DNA of 64,000 nucleotides from Paenibacillus pinihumi DSM 23905 = JCM 16419 (GCF_000422505.1 NZ_KE383865.1:692588-756587), one strand, 5' to 3'; counted from the first letter of the stretch, positions 32,094 to 40,097 are shown. Made by a program: numbers and translations. Notes: a model not told the origin generated them from the letters alone.

Positions 32094-32430
32094 CATGATG
32101 AACTATATCTGGCTCGATGATAGTTCGTCGATACTTGAACATTTAAAAGGAAGTTCAATTCAGCAGCGGTTATCTTAAATCCATTTATACAAATGCCTGT
32201 TGGCTGGAAAGAGAGTGACAAGTGATAACACTTCTTCAACATTCCTTGTAAATGGAGAAGATCATTATACAATCGGTTTTAGAGTAAGAGATTTAGAAGA
32301 GTTCCATTAATACTTAATAGAACTAGGAGCAGAAGTAGGAAAAATCATAGATGAAGGCAGTATAGGGAGGTTCTTTACATTCTATGATCCATTCAGGAAT
32401 ATGTTTGATGTCCATCAGCCAGCTCAATAA
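32094..32430 (+). pseudogene. Decayed VOC gene
   Basis: After RBS AAGGAGC and ATG 32095 the coding pattern is broken. Recognisable pieces are NSAAVILNPFIQMPVGWKES, then STFLVNGEDHYTIGFRVRDL with a stop shortly after, then YLIELGAEVGKIIDEGSIGR and FFTFYDPFRNMFDVHQPAQ ending in TAA at about 32428. FYDPFRNMFDV corresponds to the YDPDGNMFDI block of the VOC gene at 28022. The 32430-32623 remainder has no feature I can support. Confidence 0.65.
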
Positions 32431-32623
32431 AACAAAAGCTACTATATAAGTTGAACAAAAGAAACGGAGGTCGGATAACCAGAGTATGAAAGAACCTTTC
32501 ATATACGGCGGCCCTACACGACATTCATTCGTTCAACTTATATAGGCGCAGCAAGAACATCTACGCAGTGTCATCCCGCGGCGAAAAACGAGAGTAAACA
32601 TTAATATATTTTTGGGGGTTCAA

Positions 32624-33043
32624 ATGAGTAATAATTCAGAGTCAAAAACGCTGGCTCATACAGTAGTTCAGGTACGATTACCCGTCAGAGACATCGATGA
32701 AGCTGTAGCATGGTATGAGAAATATTTCGGCTTTAAACATTGCTGGAAAACCGAAGAAGAGGCAGATTTGAAACTTGAGCCAGGGCCCTACTTGTTTTTA
32801 AAACGGGTAGAGCAGCCTATACCGGTCCAAATTGTATCAGGTGGGAAATACTATGCGGTTATGTGTGTGAAAACATCTAGTGTTTTTGAATGCTACCAAA
32901 GATTCGTGGACGCAGGTGAAGCAGTATCCGAAATAACGCATACTTGGAATATTGATCGTTTTCCTGAATTCAATGTTACCGACCCTTCAGGCAATATTAT
33001 AAATGTAGCAAACTATCCCGATTTACATATTGATGGTTTTTGA
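32624..33043 (+). CDS. VOC-family protein
   Basis: A 139-residue VOC protein. VVQVRLPVRDIDEAVAWYEK then YFGFKHCWKTEEEADLKLEP form the first module; FNVTDPSGNIINVANYPD the last strand. ATG 32624 follows TTTTGGGGGTTCAA. It resembles the VOC protein at 30084. It is followed 42 bases on by the GyrI-like gene, possibly as an operon. Confidence 0.88.
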   Translation: MSNNSESKTLAHTVVQVRLPVRDIDEAVAWYEKYFGFKHCWKTEEEADLKLEPGPYLFLKRVEQPIPVQIVSGGKYYAVMCVKTSSVFECYQRFVDAGEAVSEITHTWNIDRFPEFNVTDPSGNIINVANYPDLHIDGF

Positions 33044-33085
33044 ACTGGCAGTTTAATCGTAATAATTGAGGAAGGAATGATTCAG

Positions 33086-33568
33086 ATGTCAAACAAACCA
33101 AAAGAAATCTCGATTCACCGTTTAGAGCTTCCAGAAATTATGTTTATAGGTATACCAGTAAACGTATCTTTTAAGCATGGAGATTTCAGTAAAATCGGAC
33201 AGTTAAAGCAGACATTTATGCAAAGGCGGTCTGAAATTCCAAATATCGCGGATGTGGATCACTATTATGCGCCGTGGTATGACTGTGAGGTCATGTTTAC
33301 TTATTTCTATTGCATGCAGGTCAGTAGTCTGGAGCAAATTCCAGAAGGGATGACGGGGTTTGCTGTACCTGCCCGTACTTATTTGCGGGCACAGTATGAT
33401 GGTGCATATCCGTGTAATCCAGACCCTTATGCAGAATTGCAGAAGTACCGGGAGATACACAATTTGCGACACGACAAATCAGCAATCGTTATTGAGAAAT
33501 ACGCCCTTGCAAACGAGAGCTTGGAAGGACGGCTTGTCGTAGAGGTTTACGGCCCTATCGAGTCCTAA
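33086..33568 (+). CDS. GyrI-like / AraC-effector-binding-domain protein
   Basis: A 160-residue stand-alone effector-binding protein: ISIHRLELPEIMFIGIPVNV opens the domain, MFTYFYCMQVSSLEQIPEGM and VPARTYLRAQYDG lie in the middle, and a divergent helical C-terminus ends the protein. Such domains bind small hydrophobic ligands or inhibit gyrase in the SbmC branch. ATG 33086 is ten bases after GAGGAAGG; ATG 33077 abuts it. A deleted copy lies at 19640-19892, where nucleotide identity is high. Confidence 0.82.
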   Translation: MSNKPKEISIHRLELPEIMFIGIPVNVSFKHGDFSKIGQLKQTFMQRRSEIPNIADVDHYYAPWYDCEVMFTYFYCMQVSSLEQIPEGMTGFAVPARTYLRAQYDGAYPCNPDPYAELQKYREIHNLRHDKSAIVIEKYALANESLEGRLVVEVYGPIES

Positions 33569-33604
33569 TTATATAAAAAATGTACGCAGGTAGTTAAAGC
33601 GAAC

Positions 33605-33660
33605 GTTTGTTTGTGTTTGGAAACCCGGACGGGAATGAGCTAATGGTGTGGAGATTACAA
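33605..33660 (+). pseudogene. VOC C-terminal fragment
   Basis: Codons read RLFVFGNPDGNELMVWRLQT, the last strand of a VOC domain, closest to the end of the VOC gene at 4510 (FGFKDPDGNELMVCK). Nothing precedes it in frame. Confidence 0.55.
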
Positions 33661-33667
33661 ACATCCA

Positions 33668-33997
33668 TTAGCGCTCGGATTGCGGAAATTGGGTATTGCC
33701 AGGCGGCGGAAATCGATAGAGTATGAAATGGCGCTTCGTATTCAGAAATGAGAATAACGGCCGATAATCAAAGCTTCCCATTAAAATAAACGAATGTACG
33801 GCGTAGCCCGCCTTTTTACAATTCAGGCGAACCGTATAGCCTTCTATTCCTTCGTTTTCCTCGAGTTTCGCTAACCGGTTAGCCGCCGCTTGGCCAGTTA
33901 GATGAACCTTCTCTCCCAGCTTCTTCATTGAAATCCGGCCGTCCTTATCCATTTCCTCCAGAATTCGTTTTTCATTATGTTTCAGAATCTTTTTCAA
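33668..33997 (-). CDS. Lrp/AsnC-family regulator, C-terminally truncated
   Basis: 109 residues: AsnC-type HTH (HNEKRILEEMDKDGRISMKK, VHLTGQAAANRLAKLEENEG) and the first strand of the RAM effector domain (VHSFILM). The rest, SFLNTKRHFILYRFPPPGN, is short of the usual about 150 residues and has lost the second half of the RAM domain. It abuts the VOC fragment at 33605-33660, so a rearrangement probably removed the end. It could still bind DNA, but effector sensing is doubtful. Confidence 0.65.
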   Translation of the reverse strand: MKKILKHNEKRILEEMDKDGRISMKKLGEKVHLTGQAAANRLAKLEENEGIEGYTVRLNCKKAGYAVHSFILMGSFDYRPLFSFLNTKRHFILYRFPPPGNTQFPQSER

Positions 33998-34100
33998 TAA
34001 TCAAGTATTTTCGGCTATATTCGTTATTTTGAATATGTACTTGTGCCTGATGTAAATGTTAACTTAAAATGGAATTTATGAAAAGGGAGATGTGAGCCAG

Positions 34101-34523
34101 ATGACGGCTGGTAAGCAAATTTATTCGTTATGGGATGATTTGGAACGATTCGATTTGGGAGACTCCGGGGCAATCCCGTCAGAGTGGAAGGGCAAAAAAG
34201 CTTTATATTTAGAGAAGATGAATTCGGCCGTATTTCTACGCAACGAAGTGAAGTACAATTATTTTCGGCTGCAAGCGGAAATGGCGATTCCTGGTGAAGC
34301 AGGTTTCATCGGCTTGGTATTCGGGGCCAAAGACCATGGCAATTACGAACTCATGTATCTCGCCCCGGTTGAAATTCAATATGATCCCGTGATAAATGGC
34401 TCGCTGACTTGGAGTCAACTAAATATTGCTGCAAGGTTGTTTTACGTCGAGTTGCAGCTCTGTGAAGCTTTCGTTCCTTTGGGTGCTGTACTACACGCCG
34501 AAGCTTCACAAACGTTTACGTAA
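34101..34523 (+). CDS. Hypothetical protein, jelly-roll-like, probably truncated
   Basis: 140 residues, no signal peptide. IYSLWDDLERFDLGDSGAIP, EWKGKKALYLEKMNSAVFLR, YFRLQAEMAIPGEAGFIGLV and FGAKDHGNYELMYLAPVEI resemble the beta-sandwich of concanavalin-like or DUF1080-type proteins. From about residue 100 (INGSLTW onward) the sequence stops looking like that fold, which suggests a frameshift. ATG 34101 with GGGAG 11 bases upstream is preferred to GTG 34092. Function unknown. Confidence 0.5.
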   Translation: MTAGKQIYSLWDDLERFDLGDSGAIPSEWKGKKALYLEKMNSAVFLRNEVKYNYFRLQAEMAIPGEAGFIGLVFGAKDHGNYELMYLAPVEIQYDPVINGSLTWSQLNIAARLFYVELQLCEAFVPLGAVLHAEASQTFT

Positions 34524-34547
34524 GTATAAGTCTAATACGCTCGCCCA

Positions 34548-34720
34548 ATAAAGCCGCTGGAGCGATTGAATTTCGTATAGTGAGAATCGGATTGCGACTG
34601 GGGATGAAGAGCAGGCTTAAGCAGATATACAGTATGTAATAAGGGGTACATCGTCCATTTGGTGATGTACTTCTTTGCGTTTTACTGAAGTGCGTTCAAG
34701 TCAACACGGAGTGAGTGAAT
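34548..34720 (+). pseudogene. Rhodanese gene tail plus its terminator
   Basis: CTGGAGCGATTGAATTTCGT through GACTGGGGATGAAGAGCAG matches the end of the rhodanese gene at 14850-14900. The similarity continues into the downstream terminator hairpin (GTACATCG..GATGTACTTCTTTGCG) and on to TCAAGTCAACA near 34700, so about 170 bases including non-coding DNA were duplicated. Confidence 0.7.
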
Positions 34721-35100
34721 AAAGGATGAAAGCATTTTCTGCGAATCCCAAAGTCGTGCCGCCGGGTGGTCATGCCTAGAATTTTTGAAATAATAATAGT
34801 AAATCAACAAGTATGGAAGCGATTAACAATGAGCCAACTACGCTAACCCTATACAGTGGGTCATACCAAATGGTATAGTAATAGTTGGAATTATAGGGAC
34901 TGTTTTAATGTGCAATGTTATCTGTATTGCGATTAAGATCATGAAACCCGCTGGACCAGCAGCATTTTTATCCTCTATGTGGGTAATATTGTGGATGTGT
35001 ATGAACTGGAGCGCAAAGACAAAGGAAACTTACTCCTTGCGGTAAACTTCGGAAGAAATCAACGGCTAACACAAAATATATGAGGAATGTGAATGAGGAT
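34721..35100. other. Gap before the cat gene
   Basis: No intact gene. It contains the left half of the recurring dyad element (34874-34890) and a short open stretch 34986-35082 reading VYELERKDKGNLLLAVNFGR with no recognisable family. The cat leader starts at 35101. Confidence 0.4.
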
Positions 35101-35156
35101 ATGGTTAAAGCAGTCGATTACCCCTCCTAAAATTATAAATTTTAGGAGGGTAAAAA
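35093..35156 (+). promoter_or_regulatory. Translational attenuator (leader peptide plus SD-sequestering hairpin) of cat
   Basis: ATG 35101 starts a nine-codon leader, MVKAVDYPS, ending at TAA 35128-35130; TGAGG precedes it. A perfect 13-bp hairpin (35122-35134 with 35138-35150) buries the cat ribosome binding site TAGGAGGG (35143-35150). This is the arrangement of inducible Gram-positive cat genes, in which a ribosome stalled in the leader by chloramphenicol opens the hairpin. Confidence 0.9.
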
Positions 35157-35816
35157 ATGATTTTTAATCTGATTGATAGTGATAGTTGGACCAGAAAACC
35201 TTATTTTGAACATTATTTAAACCATGTCAGATGTACGTACAGCATGACCGCCGATATTGACATCACCTTGTTGCGGGCAGAACTGAAGTATATGGGGATT
35301 AAGTTATATCCGGCTTTAATCTATATGATTACGACGGTGGTCAATCGTCACTGTGAATTCAGAACTTGCTTTGATTCGGAGGGGCGGTTGGGCTTTTGGG
35401 ATTGTATGTCTCCCAGCTTTACCATATTTCATGAGGAGAATAAGACGTTCTCAAGTATTTGGACTCCGTTCAGCAAGCAGTTTCAAACGTTTTACGATCA
35501 TTACCTTCAAGAAATCGAAACGCACAAGAATGCGAAGCAGTTATTTCCTGACACGAATGAACCACCGAACACGTTCCCGATTTCCAGCATCCCTTGGGTT
35601 AGCTTTACTGGATTTAATCTGAATGTCTACACTGGGGGAACCTATTTGCTGCCCATATTTACGATAGGAAAATACCACTCACAGGACCAAAAGGTATTGC
35701 TGCCTTTATCGGTACAACTTCATCATGCAGTCTGCGACGGTTACCATGCCGGTGTGTTATTTAATGAGATCCAAGAATTGGCTGTGAGTTGTAAGAGCTG
35801 GTTGGCAGGTAAATGA
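35157..35816 (+). CDS. cat: Chloramphenicol O-acetyltransferase, type A
   Basis: A 219-residue trimeric-type CAT. It has the N-terminal MIFNLIDSDSWTRKPYFEHY, substrate strand SMTADIDITLLRAELKYMGI, YPALIYMITTVVNRHCEFR, PWVSFTGFNLNV, and the catalytic block HHAVCDGYH with His near residues 189-190 and structural Asp 194. It acetylates chloramphenicol with acetyl-CoA, giving resistance. Length and motifs are complete. Expression should be drug-inducible through the attenuator just upstream. It is monocistronic. Confidence 0.95.
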   Translation: MIFNLIDSDSWTRKPYFEHYLNHVRCTYSMTADIDITLLRAELKYMGIKLYPALIYMITTVVNRHCEFRTCFDSEGRLGFWDCMSPSFTIFHEENKTFSSIWTPFSKQFQTFYDHYLQEIETHKNAKQLFPDTNEPPNTFPISSIPWVSFTGFNLNVYTGGTYLLPIFTIGKYHSQDQKVLLPLSVQLHHAVCDGYHAGVLFNEIQELAVSCKSWLAGK

Positions 35817-35931
35817 TCGAACACAAAAACCGTTGAACTCCGGGGCATTTCCGCTGCGTTTATCAGTTTTGTGTTGTAATCCTCCTGAACATGCGGCTCG
35901 TGGGGGAAAATCCATGTTAGTAAATTTAAGT

Positions 35932-35972
35932 ACATCCCCCAAGGCTATATGCCTTGGGGGATGTGTTTTTTT
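35932..35972 (+). terminator. Terminator downstream of cat
   Basis: A 14-bp stem, ACATCCCCCAAGGC (35932-35945) with GCCTTGGGGGATGT (35951-35964), followed by GTTTTTTT. Confidence 0.92.
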
Positions 35973-36055
35973 GTGCTTGGAAGCATCTATCGGTACCTGA
36001 AAAGGGAATACTTGGGTTAGGGGATTGGCATAGTTTCACAGTATAATTGTATGAA

Positions 36056-36070
36056 AGCTTCAGTAACTGA
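36056..36070. promoter_or_regulatory. Dyad before the MerR remnant
   Basis: CTTCAGTAACTGAAG is a CTTCAG-N3-CTGAAG inverted repeat just after a TATAAT-like hexamer (CAGTATAATTG). It may be the old operator of the MerR-type gene. Confidence 0.4.
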
Positions 36071-36103
36071 AGATATTCATCTATGAAATTGGAGGCGGAT
36101 TTA

Positions 36104-36412
36104 TTGCATTCAAATGACAACACGGAGCTGCTGAAGCAAATATCTGCTGATTCCGGGATTAAAGAGAGTACCTATCCGATTGGTGAAGTAGCCAAAATGA
36201 TTGGCTCCAAAGTTAGAACGATCCGTTACTACGATGAAATTGGATTAGTAAAGCCCACCAGTCATACCGAGGGAGGGCATCGACTATATACCACGGAAGA
36301 TACTCGCGACGGATGTCAACCGTTTCTAGCGTTGCTGTGCCGCTATCATTTAAATTACTCAAAATGGTTGCAGCAACGAAGGGATGGCGGAGTTCATTCT
36401 ATTCTTTTATAA
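36104..36412 (+). pseudogene. MerR-family regulator, truncated/frameshifted
   Basis: TTG 36104 with GGAGG nine bases upstream starts a frame whose residues about 20-60 are a clean MerR HTH: YPIGEVAKMIGSKVRTIRYY, DEIGLVKPTSHTEGGHRLYT. After TTED the sequence becomes non-homologous (TRDGCQPFLALLCRYH) and stops at about 102 residues, so the second half of the HTH and the effector part are lost. Confidence 0.7.
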
Positions 36413-36505
36413 TAATTATAAATTATGGATATTCCAGGCGGCTAAGCGATCTACATATTACTTAAGCAAGATGTGCTTATGCATGGAAGCTAAGGGAGGA
36501 CACTT

Positions 36506-37054
36506 ATGCTCAGGTTCTTAATTGTTTTGCTATTATTAACTTTACCCTTATCGATATTTGCTGGATGCAGTCCTGCTGAAAAGTCATACAGAACACCTGA
36601 ACAGGCATTCGCAGCTGCAAATGTGAGATCAAAGGGTATAATCAAGAAAGTGGAACTAACGGATGGTGCAATTATTTTCTATAGAGGTTCAAATAATGAT
36701 GCAGGGGTAGGCTTGGCGAGGAAATATGATGGCAATTGGAAATGGGTTATGGGATCAGGGATGGTTAATGCGAGTAATGAACCCGTCTCGTTTTCTTGGG
36801 CTAATCTTGACCGAATGAAAGAATCAGGACAGGGGTACCATCTATTTTGGGGAAGCGTAAATAACGATGAAATAAAAAAATTACACATCGCTGACGATAA
36901 TGGACAGGATCTTAATGAAGATGCTATATTATTTGACTCTGGTTTAGGTTTTAGAATCTGGTATGCGATTTCAACAGATTATTATGGAACAACACCAGGA
37001 ATAAACGCAACAGGCTATGATAAAGAAGGTAAAGTTGTGTATCAAAATGATTAG
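36506..37054 (+). CDS. Lipoprotein of unknown function
   Basis: A 182-residue protein with signal FLIVLLLLTLPLSIFAG and lipobox FAGCSP, Cys near residue 21. The mature region has TPEQAFAAANVRSKGIIKKV, then a beta-rich domain with DGNWKWVMGSGMV and FRIWYAISTDYYG. No family recognised with confidence; it resembles small Bacillaceae lipoproteins of unknown role. RBS GGGAGGAC lies before the ATG. The terminator at 37066 follows. Confidence 0.72.
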   Translation: MLRFLIVLLLLTLPLSIFAGCSPAEKSYRTPEQAFAAANVRSKGIIKKVELTDGAIIFYRGSNNDAGVGLARKYDGNWKWVMGSGMVNASNEPVSFSWANLDRMKESGQGYHLFWGSVNNDEIKKLHIADDNGQDLNEDAILFDSGLGFRIWYAISTDYYGTTPGINATGYDKEGKVVYQND

Positions 37055-37065
37055 ATCCGGCTCGT

Positions 37066-37110
37066 AATACATCGCATATTAGGCTTAGTTGCCTTGGCGA
37101 TGTATTTTTT
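37066..37110 (+). terminator. Terminator (ACATCGC family) fused to the GNAT gene start
   Basis: AATACATCGC (37066-37075) pairs with GCGATGTATT (37097-37106), then a T-run. The sequence is almost the same as 26059-26100. It directly abuts the coding sequence of the acetyltransferase at 37112. Confidence 0.88.
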
Positions 37111-37111
37111 T

Positions 37112-37645
37112 ATGCTCAATACTCCTGCACGCCGTCTTTTACAATGTGCAATTGAATTACCACCTACAGTTTCAGGGGCAAAAAAATTCACAGAGGAAAA
37201 TGCAGATTTTTCTTCAACAAATGGACGAATCATGTTTACGATTGAAAATCTGAACGGTGAAAGTATAGGCGGGATCAATTTAAACAGCATCGACGAGAGA
37301 AACGGTACATTTAGTATAGGTATAGTCATTGAGAAACCTTACCGTGGCAAGGGTTATGGTACCAAGGCTATGAAAATTCTCCTCAAGTATGCTTTCTTTG
37401 AACGAAGACTTAACAAATTCAATGACTCTGTTCTTGAAGGAAATGAAGGCTCTGCGAAGATGATGAAGAAACTCGGCTGTGTTCAAGAAGGTGTACGTCG
37501 GCAAGCCGTGTATATAAATGGGCAGTATTTGGACTTTATTTTGTTTGGTTTAACGAAAGACGAATTTATTGAAAAGCAAAAAAGAGGAGGGAGAGTTGAA
37601 GTAGAACAAACAAAGAAAATAGCCCGCGAAGCCGCAGCTTCATGA
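37112..37645 (+). CDS. GNAT-family acetyltransferase (RimJ/RimL-like), N-terminus lost
   Basis: About 177 codons: ARRLLQCAIELPPTVSGAKK, RIMFTIENLNGESIGGINLN, acetyl-CoA site EKPYRGKGYGTKAMKILLKY, ERRLNKFNDSVLEGNEGSAK, EGVRRQAVYINGQYLDFILF. The usual first 30-40 residues before ARRLLQ are missing; their place is taken by the terminator hairpin at 37066-37110. No RBS precedes ATG 37112 or the in-frame ATG inside the hairpin. The acetyl-CoA fold core is complete, but expression is doubtful. Confidence 0.62.
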   Translation: MLNTPARRLLQCAIELPPTVSGAKKFTEENADFSSTNGRIMFTIENLNGESIGGINLNSIDERNGTFSIGIVIEKPYRGKGYGTKAMKILLKYAFFERRLNKFNDSVLEGNEGSAKMMKKLGCVQEGVRRQAVYINGQYLDFILFGLTKDEFIEKQKRGGRVEVEQTKKIAREAAAS

Positions 37646-37684
37646 GCCATATCGGATCATTTTTCTTGTTTGTAGAGTATAATT

Positions 37685-38443
37685 TCACACCCGATTTTTA
37701 TATACCCTCATTGCGAAGAAGTAGGCGAGGAGTGTAATCCCTACGCACCACGCAAGAGCGATCCAAATCCCATTGCCTACCGGCTGACCTGACAGGAGGG
37801 CTCGAATAGCTTCCACGATCCCGGTCACAGGCTGGTTTTCGGCAAAGGCGCGAACGACTAAAGGCATCGAATCGGTCGGCACGAACGCTGAGCTGATAAA
37901 CGGCAGAAAGATAATGGGGTAGGAAAAGGCGCTTGCGCCATCCACCGTTTTGGCGGACAGTCCGGCAATTGCAGCAACCCAGCTTAAGGCCAGTGTAAAC
38001 AGCAGGAGAATGCCGGCTACTCCAAGCCATGGCAGCAAACCCGCCGATGAACGAAAGCCCATAAGGAGCGCTACGAGAATGATGACGACAACCGATATGG
38101 CGTTGGATACCAATGAGGTCAGCACATGCCCCCACAGCAAGGTGGAACGTGAAATCGGCATAGTGTGAAACCGTTCGAATATGCCCCGTTGCACATCGGT
38201 GAACAGGCGAAAAGCCGTGTAGGATATCCCGCTGGCAATCGCAATAAGGAGAATGCCGGGCAACAGGTAATTTACATAGTGACCGTCTCCGGTGTGAATG
38301 GCGCCGCCGAATACGTAGACGAATAGCAGCATTAAAGCGATCGGCATGATAGTGACCGAGATGATGGTGTCCATGCTGCGGGTAATATGGCGCATGGATC
38401 GCCCAAGCATAACGCACATATCGTTGAAAATTGCCTTCTCCAT
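37685..38443 (-). CDS. ABC-2 type transporter permease (DrrB-like)
   Basis: A 252-residue membrane protein with about six helices: SMDTIISVTIMPIALMLLFV, GISYTAFRLFTDVQRGIFER, FHTMPISRSTLLWGHV, and LPFISSAFVPTDSMPLVVRA, a signature of DrrB/NodJ-type export permeases. Its start codon shares its first base with the stop of the ATPase gene (TAATG), so translation is coupled. It forms an exporter with that ATPase; substrate unknown (antibiotic or lipid). Confidence 0.92.
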   Translation of the reverse strand: MEKAIFNDMCVMLGRSMRHITRSMDTIISVTIMPIALMLLFVYVFGGAIHTGDGHYVNYLLPGILLIAIASGISYTAFRLFTDVQRGIFERFHTMPISRSTLLWGHVLTSLVSNAISVVVIILVALLMGFRSSAGLLPWLGVAGILLLFTLALSWVAAIAGLSAKTVDGASAFSYPIIFLPFISSAFVPTDSMPLVVRAFAENQPVTGIVEAIRALLSGQPVGNGIWIALAWCVGITLLAYFFAMRVYKNRV

Positions 38444-39204
38444 TATATGGCCTCCTTTTTGCCGACGATTGCGAGGAAGATCTCCTCTAATGTCGGCTGT
38501 TTTTCAACATACTCCACCTTTGCGGAAGGGAAAAGTTTCTTTAGCTCCGAAAGTGTGCCATCAGCTATAATCCTGCCCTCGTGCAGAATCGCAATCCGGT
38601 CGGCGAGCTGTTCGGCCTCCTCCAAATACTGTGTGGTCAGGAACACTGTCGTGCCGCCATCGGCAAGCTCCTTGACAATCTTCCAAACTTCGATTCGTGC
38701 CTCGGGATCAAGCCCGGTGGTCGGCTCGTCGAGGAAAATAATCTGTGGTTTCCCCACGAGACTCAAGGCGATGTCGAGCCTGCGGCGCATACCGCCTGAA
38801 TACGTAGATACCCTGCGGTCGGCAGCCTCTGTCAGACCAAAGCGCGTAAGCAAATCGTCTGCAACCTGACGCGGATTGCCGAGGTATCTGAGCTTTGCAA
38901 TCATGATCAGATTTTCCCGTCCGGTCAAAATTTCATCTACGGCGGCAAATTGCCCGGTCAGACTGATCACTTGCCGCACATTATCGGGCTTGGATGCAAC
39001 GTCAAATCCATTTAAGGTAACGGTTCCGCTGTCCGCTTTGAGCAGCGTGGTTAGAATTTTGACAACCGTTGTCTTGCCCGCGCCATTGGAGCCAAGCAGG
39101 GCGAAAATATTACCCTTTTCCACCTCGAAATCAACGCTCTTTAGGACTTGATGCTGCTTGTAGGACTTTTGCAGCCCCTTCACTTGAATGGACTTGTTTT
39201 GCAT
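38443..39204 (-). CDS. ABC transporter ATP-binding protein (DrrA-like)
   Basis: A 253-residue ATPase: Walker A LLGSNGAGKTTVVKIL, signature YSGGMRRRLDIALSL, Walker B IIFLDEPTTGLDPEAR, switch His replaced by Gln (VFLTTQYLEEAEQLADRI, as in the DrrA/daunorubicin group). It is shorter than DrrA at its C-terminus. It powers the permease encoded next. It belongs to a four-gene minus-strand operon: PadR regulator, pentapeptide protein, ATPase, permease. Confidence 0.94.
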   Translation of the reverse strand: MQNKSIQVKGLQKSYKQHQVLKSVDFEVEKGNIFALLGSNGAGKTTVVKILTTLLKADSGTVTLNGFDVASKPDNVRQVISLTGQFAAVDEILTGRENLIMIAKLRYLGNPRQVADDLLTRFGLTEAADRRVSTYSGGMRRRLDIALSLVGKPQIIFLDEPTTGLDPEARIEVWKIVKELADGGTTVFLTTQYLEEAEQLADRIAILHEGRIIADGTLSELKKLFPSAKVEYVEKQPTLEEIFLAIVGKKEAI

Positions 39205-39216
39205 ATTTTATCCTCC

Positions 39217-40083
39217 TTATCTGACCGTAACCTTTGATAAATGGGCCTCCATGCCTTTAAGTGCTGCATAAGTCAGCTTATCCATGATTGCGCCGTCGAA
39301 GCAGATCGTTTTGATGGCACGGTAATATTTTTTGGAAAAGGTGAAGGGGGAGTGGAAGGACACATTTTTGAACGATGCGCCTCTAAACGAAACGTCGTTC
39401 AGTGCCGCCTTCTCAAATTTGACACCGTTAAAGGTTTGCCCGTCAAAAAATAGGCCCCGCAGATCGGAAGAATTGAAGTCAACGCCGTCAAACATACAGT
39501 TTTCAAAGCTCGTTTTTCTGAGGTCGGTCATGGTCAGCTTGACGTCGGTCAGCTTTGCTCCTACGAATTTTGCTCCAACCAGCCACGCCTTGCTGTAGTT
39601 GGTGCGCACAAGGACGGATTGAGTAAAGCTCGCATCCGAAAGGTCAAGGGAGGATAGATTGCAGTCAGTCAGGTTCGCCCGGTCAAAAAGGGCGCCGCGC
39701 ACATCGCTGGAAGCAAAAGAACTGCCGGTCAAGTCTGCGTCCGTGAAGTCAGAGCCCCGCAATGTGCTCGATGTGAATTTTGCTTTGTGCGCGACAACGC
39801 CAGCAAAGTCGCTCTCTGACAGGTTGCTCGCGCTAAAATTCGTCACCACTTGCCGCTCCAGCGAGCGGGATAGGTTGGCGACCTCCTGTACCGTTTGCTC
39901 AATGTCGCCGATGCTGTCAATGGTTATCGCAAAAGCAGTTTCGTCGTCCTTGCCCTCGGCTTTGAGTTCGAGGAACCGTTCCTGCAAATCGGAGAGCAGG
40001 TCGGCCTTTAATTCCGTGGCGCTTTTTACCCCGTCGTATGGTGCAAAAACGCCGTTCAAATAGTTGGTCAATTTCTCATTCAT
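39217..40083 (-). CDS. Pentapeptide-repeat protein with N-terminal HAAS-like domain
   Basis: A 288-residue protein. Residues about 1-75 (KLTNYLNGVFAPYDGVKSAT, ELKADLLSDLQERFLELKAE) resemble the helical HAAS/permease-prefix domain seen next to PadR regulators. From about 80 to 260 it is a run of pentapeptide repeats (A/S-N/D-L/F-X-X: NLSESDF, LRGSDFTDADLTGSSF, ANLTDCNLSSLDLSDASF), forming a right-handed quadrilateral beta-helix. No signal peptide. Its place between regulator and ABC exporter suggests a regulatory or accessory role. RBS AAGGAGTG lies before the ATG. Confidence 0.85.
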   Translation of the reverse strand: MNEKLTNYLNGVFAPYDGVKSATELKADLLSDLQERFLELKAEGKDDETAFAITIDSIGDIEQTVQEVANLSRSLERQVVTNFSASNLSESDFAGVVAHKAKFTSSTLRGSDFTDADLTGSSFASSDVRGALFDRANLTDCNLSSLDLSDASFTQSVLVRTNYSKAWLVGAKFVGAKLTDVKLTMTDLRKTSFENCMFDGVDFNSSDLRGLFFDGQTFNGVKFEKAALNDVSFRGASFKNVSFHSPFTFSKKYYRAIKTICFDGAIMDKLTYAALKGMEAHLSKVTVR

Positions 40084-40097
40084 AACTTCAACACTCC

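Noticed and set aside
34721..35100. Acquired-resistance transposon ends around cat
   Set aside because: No inverted repeats or transposase beside the gene; only gene-tail debris and the half dyad element are visible.
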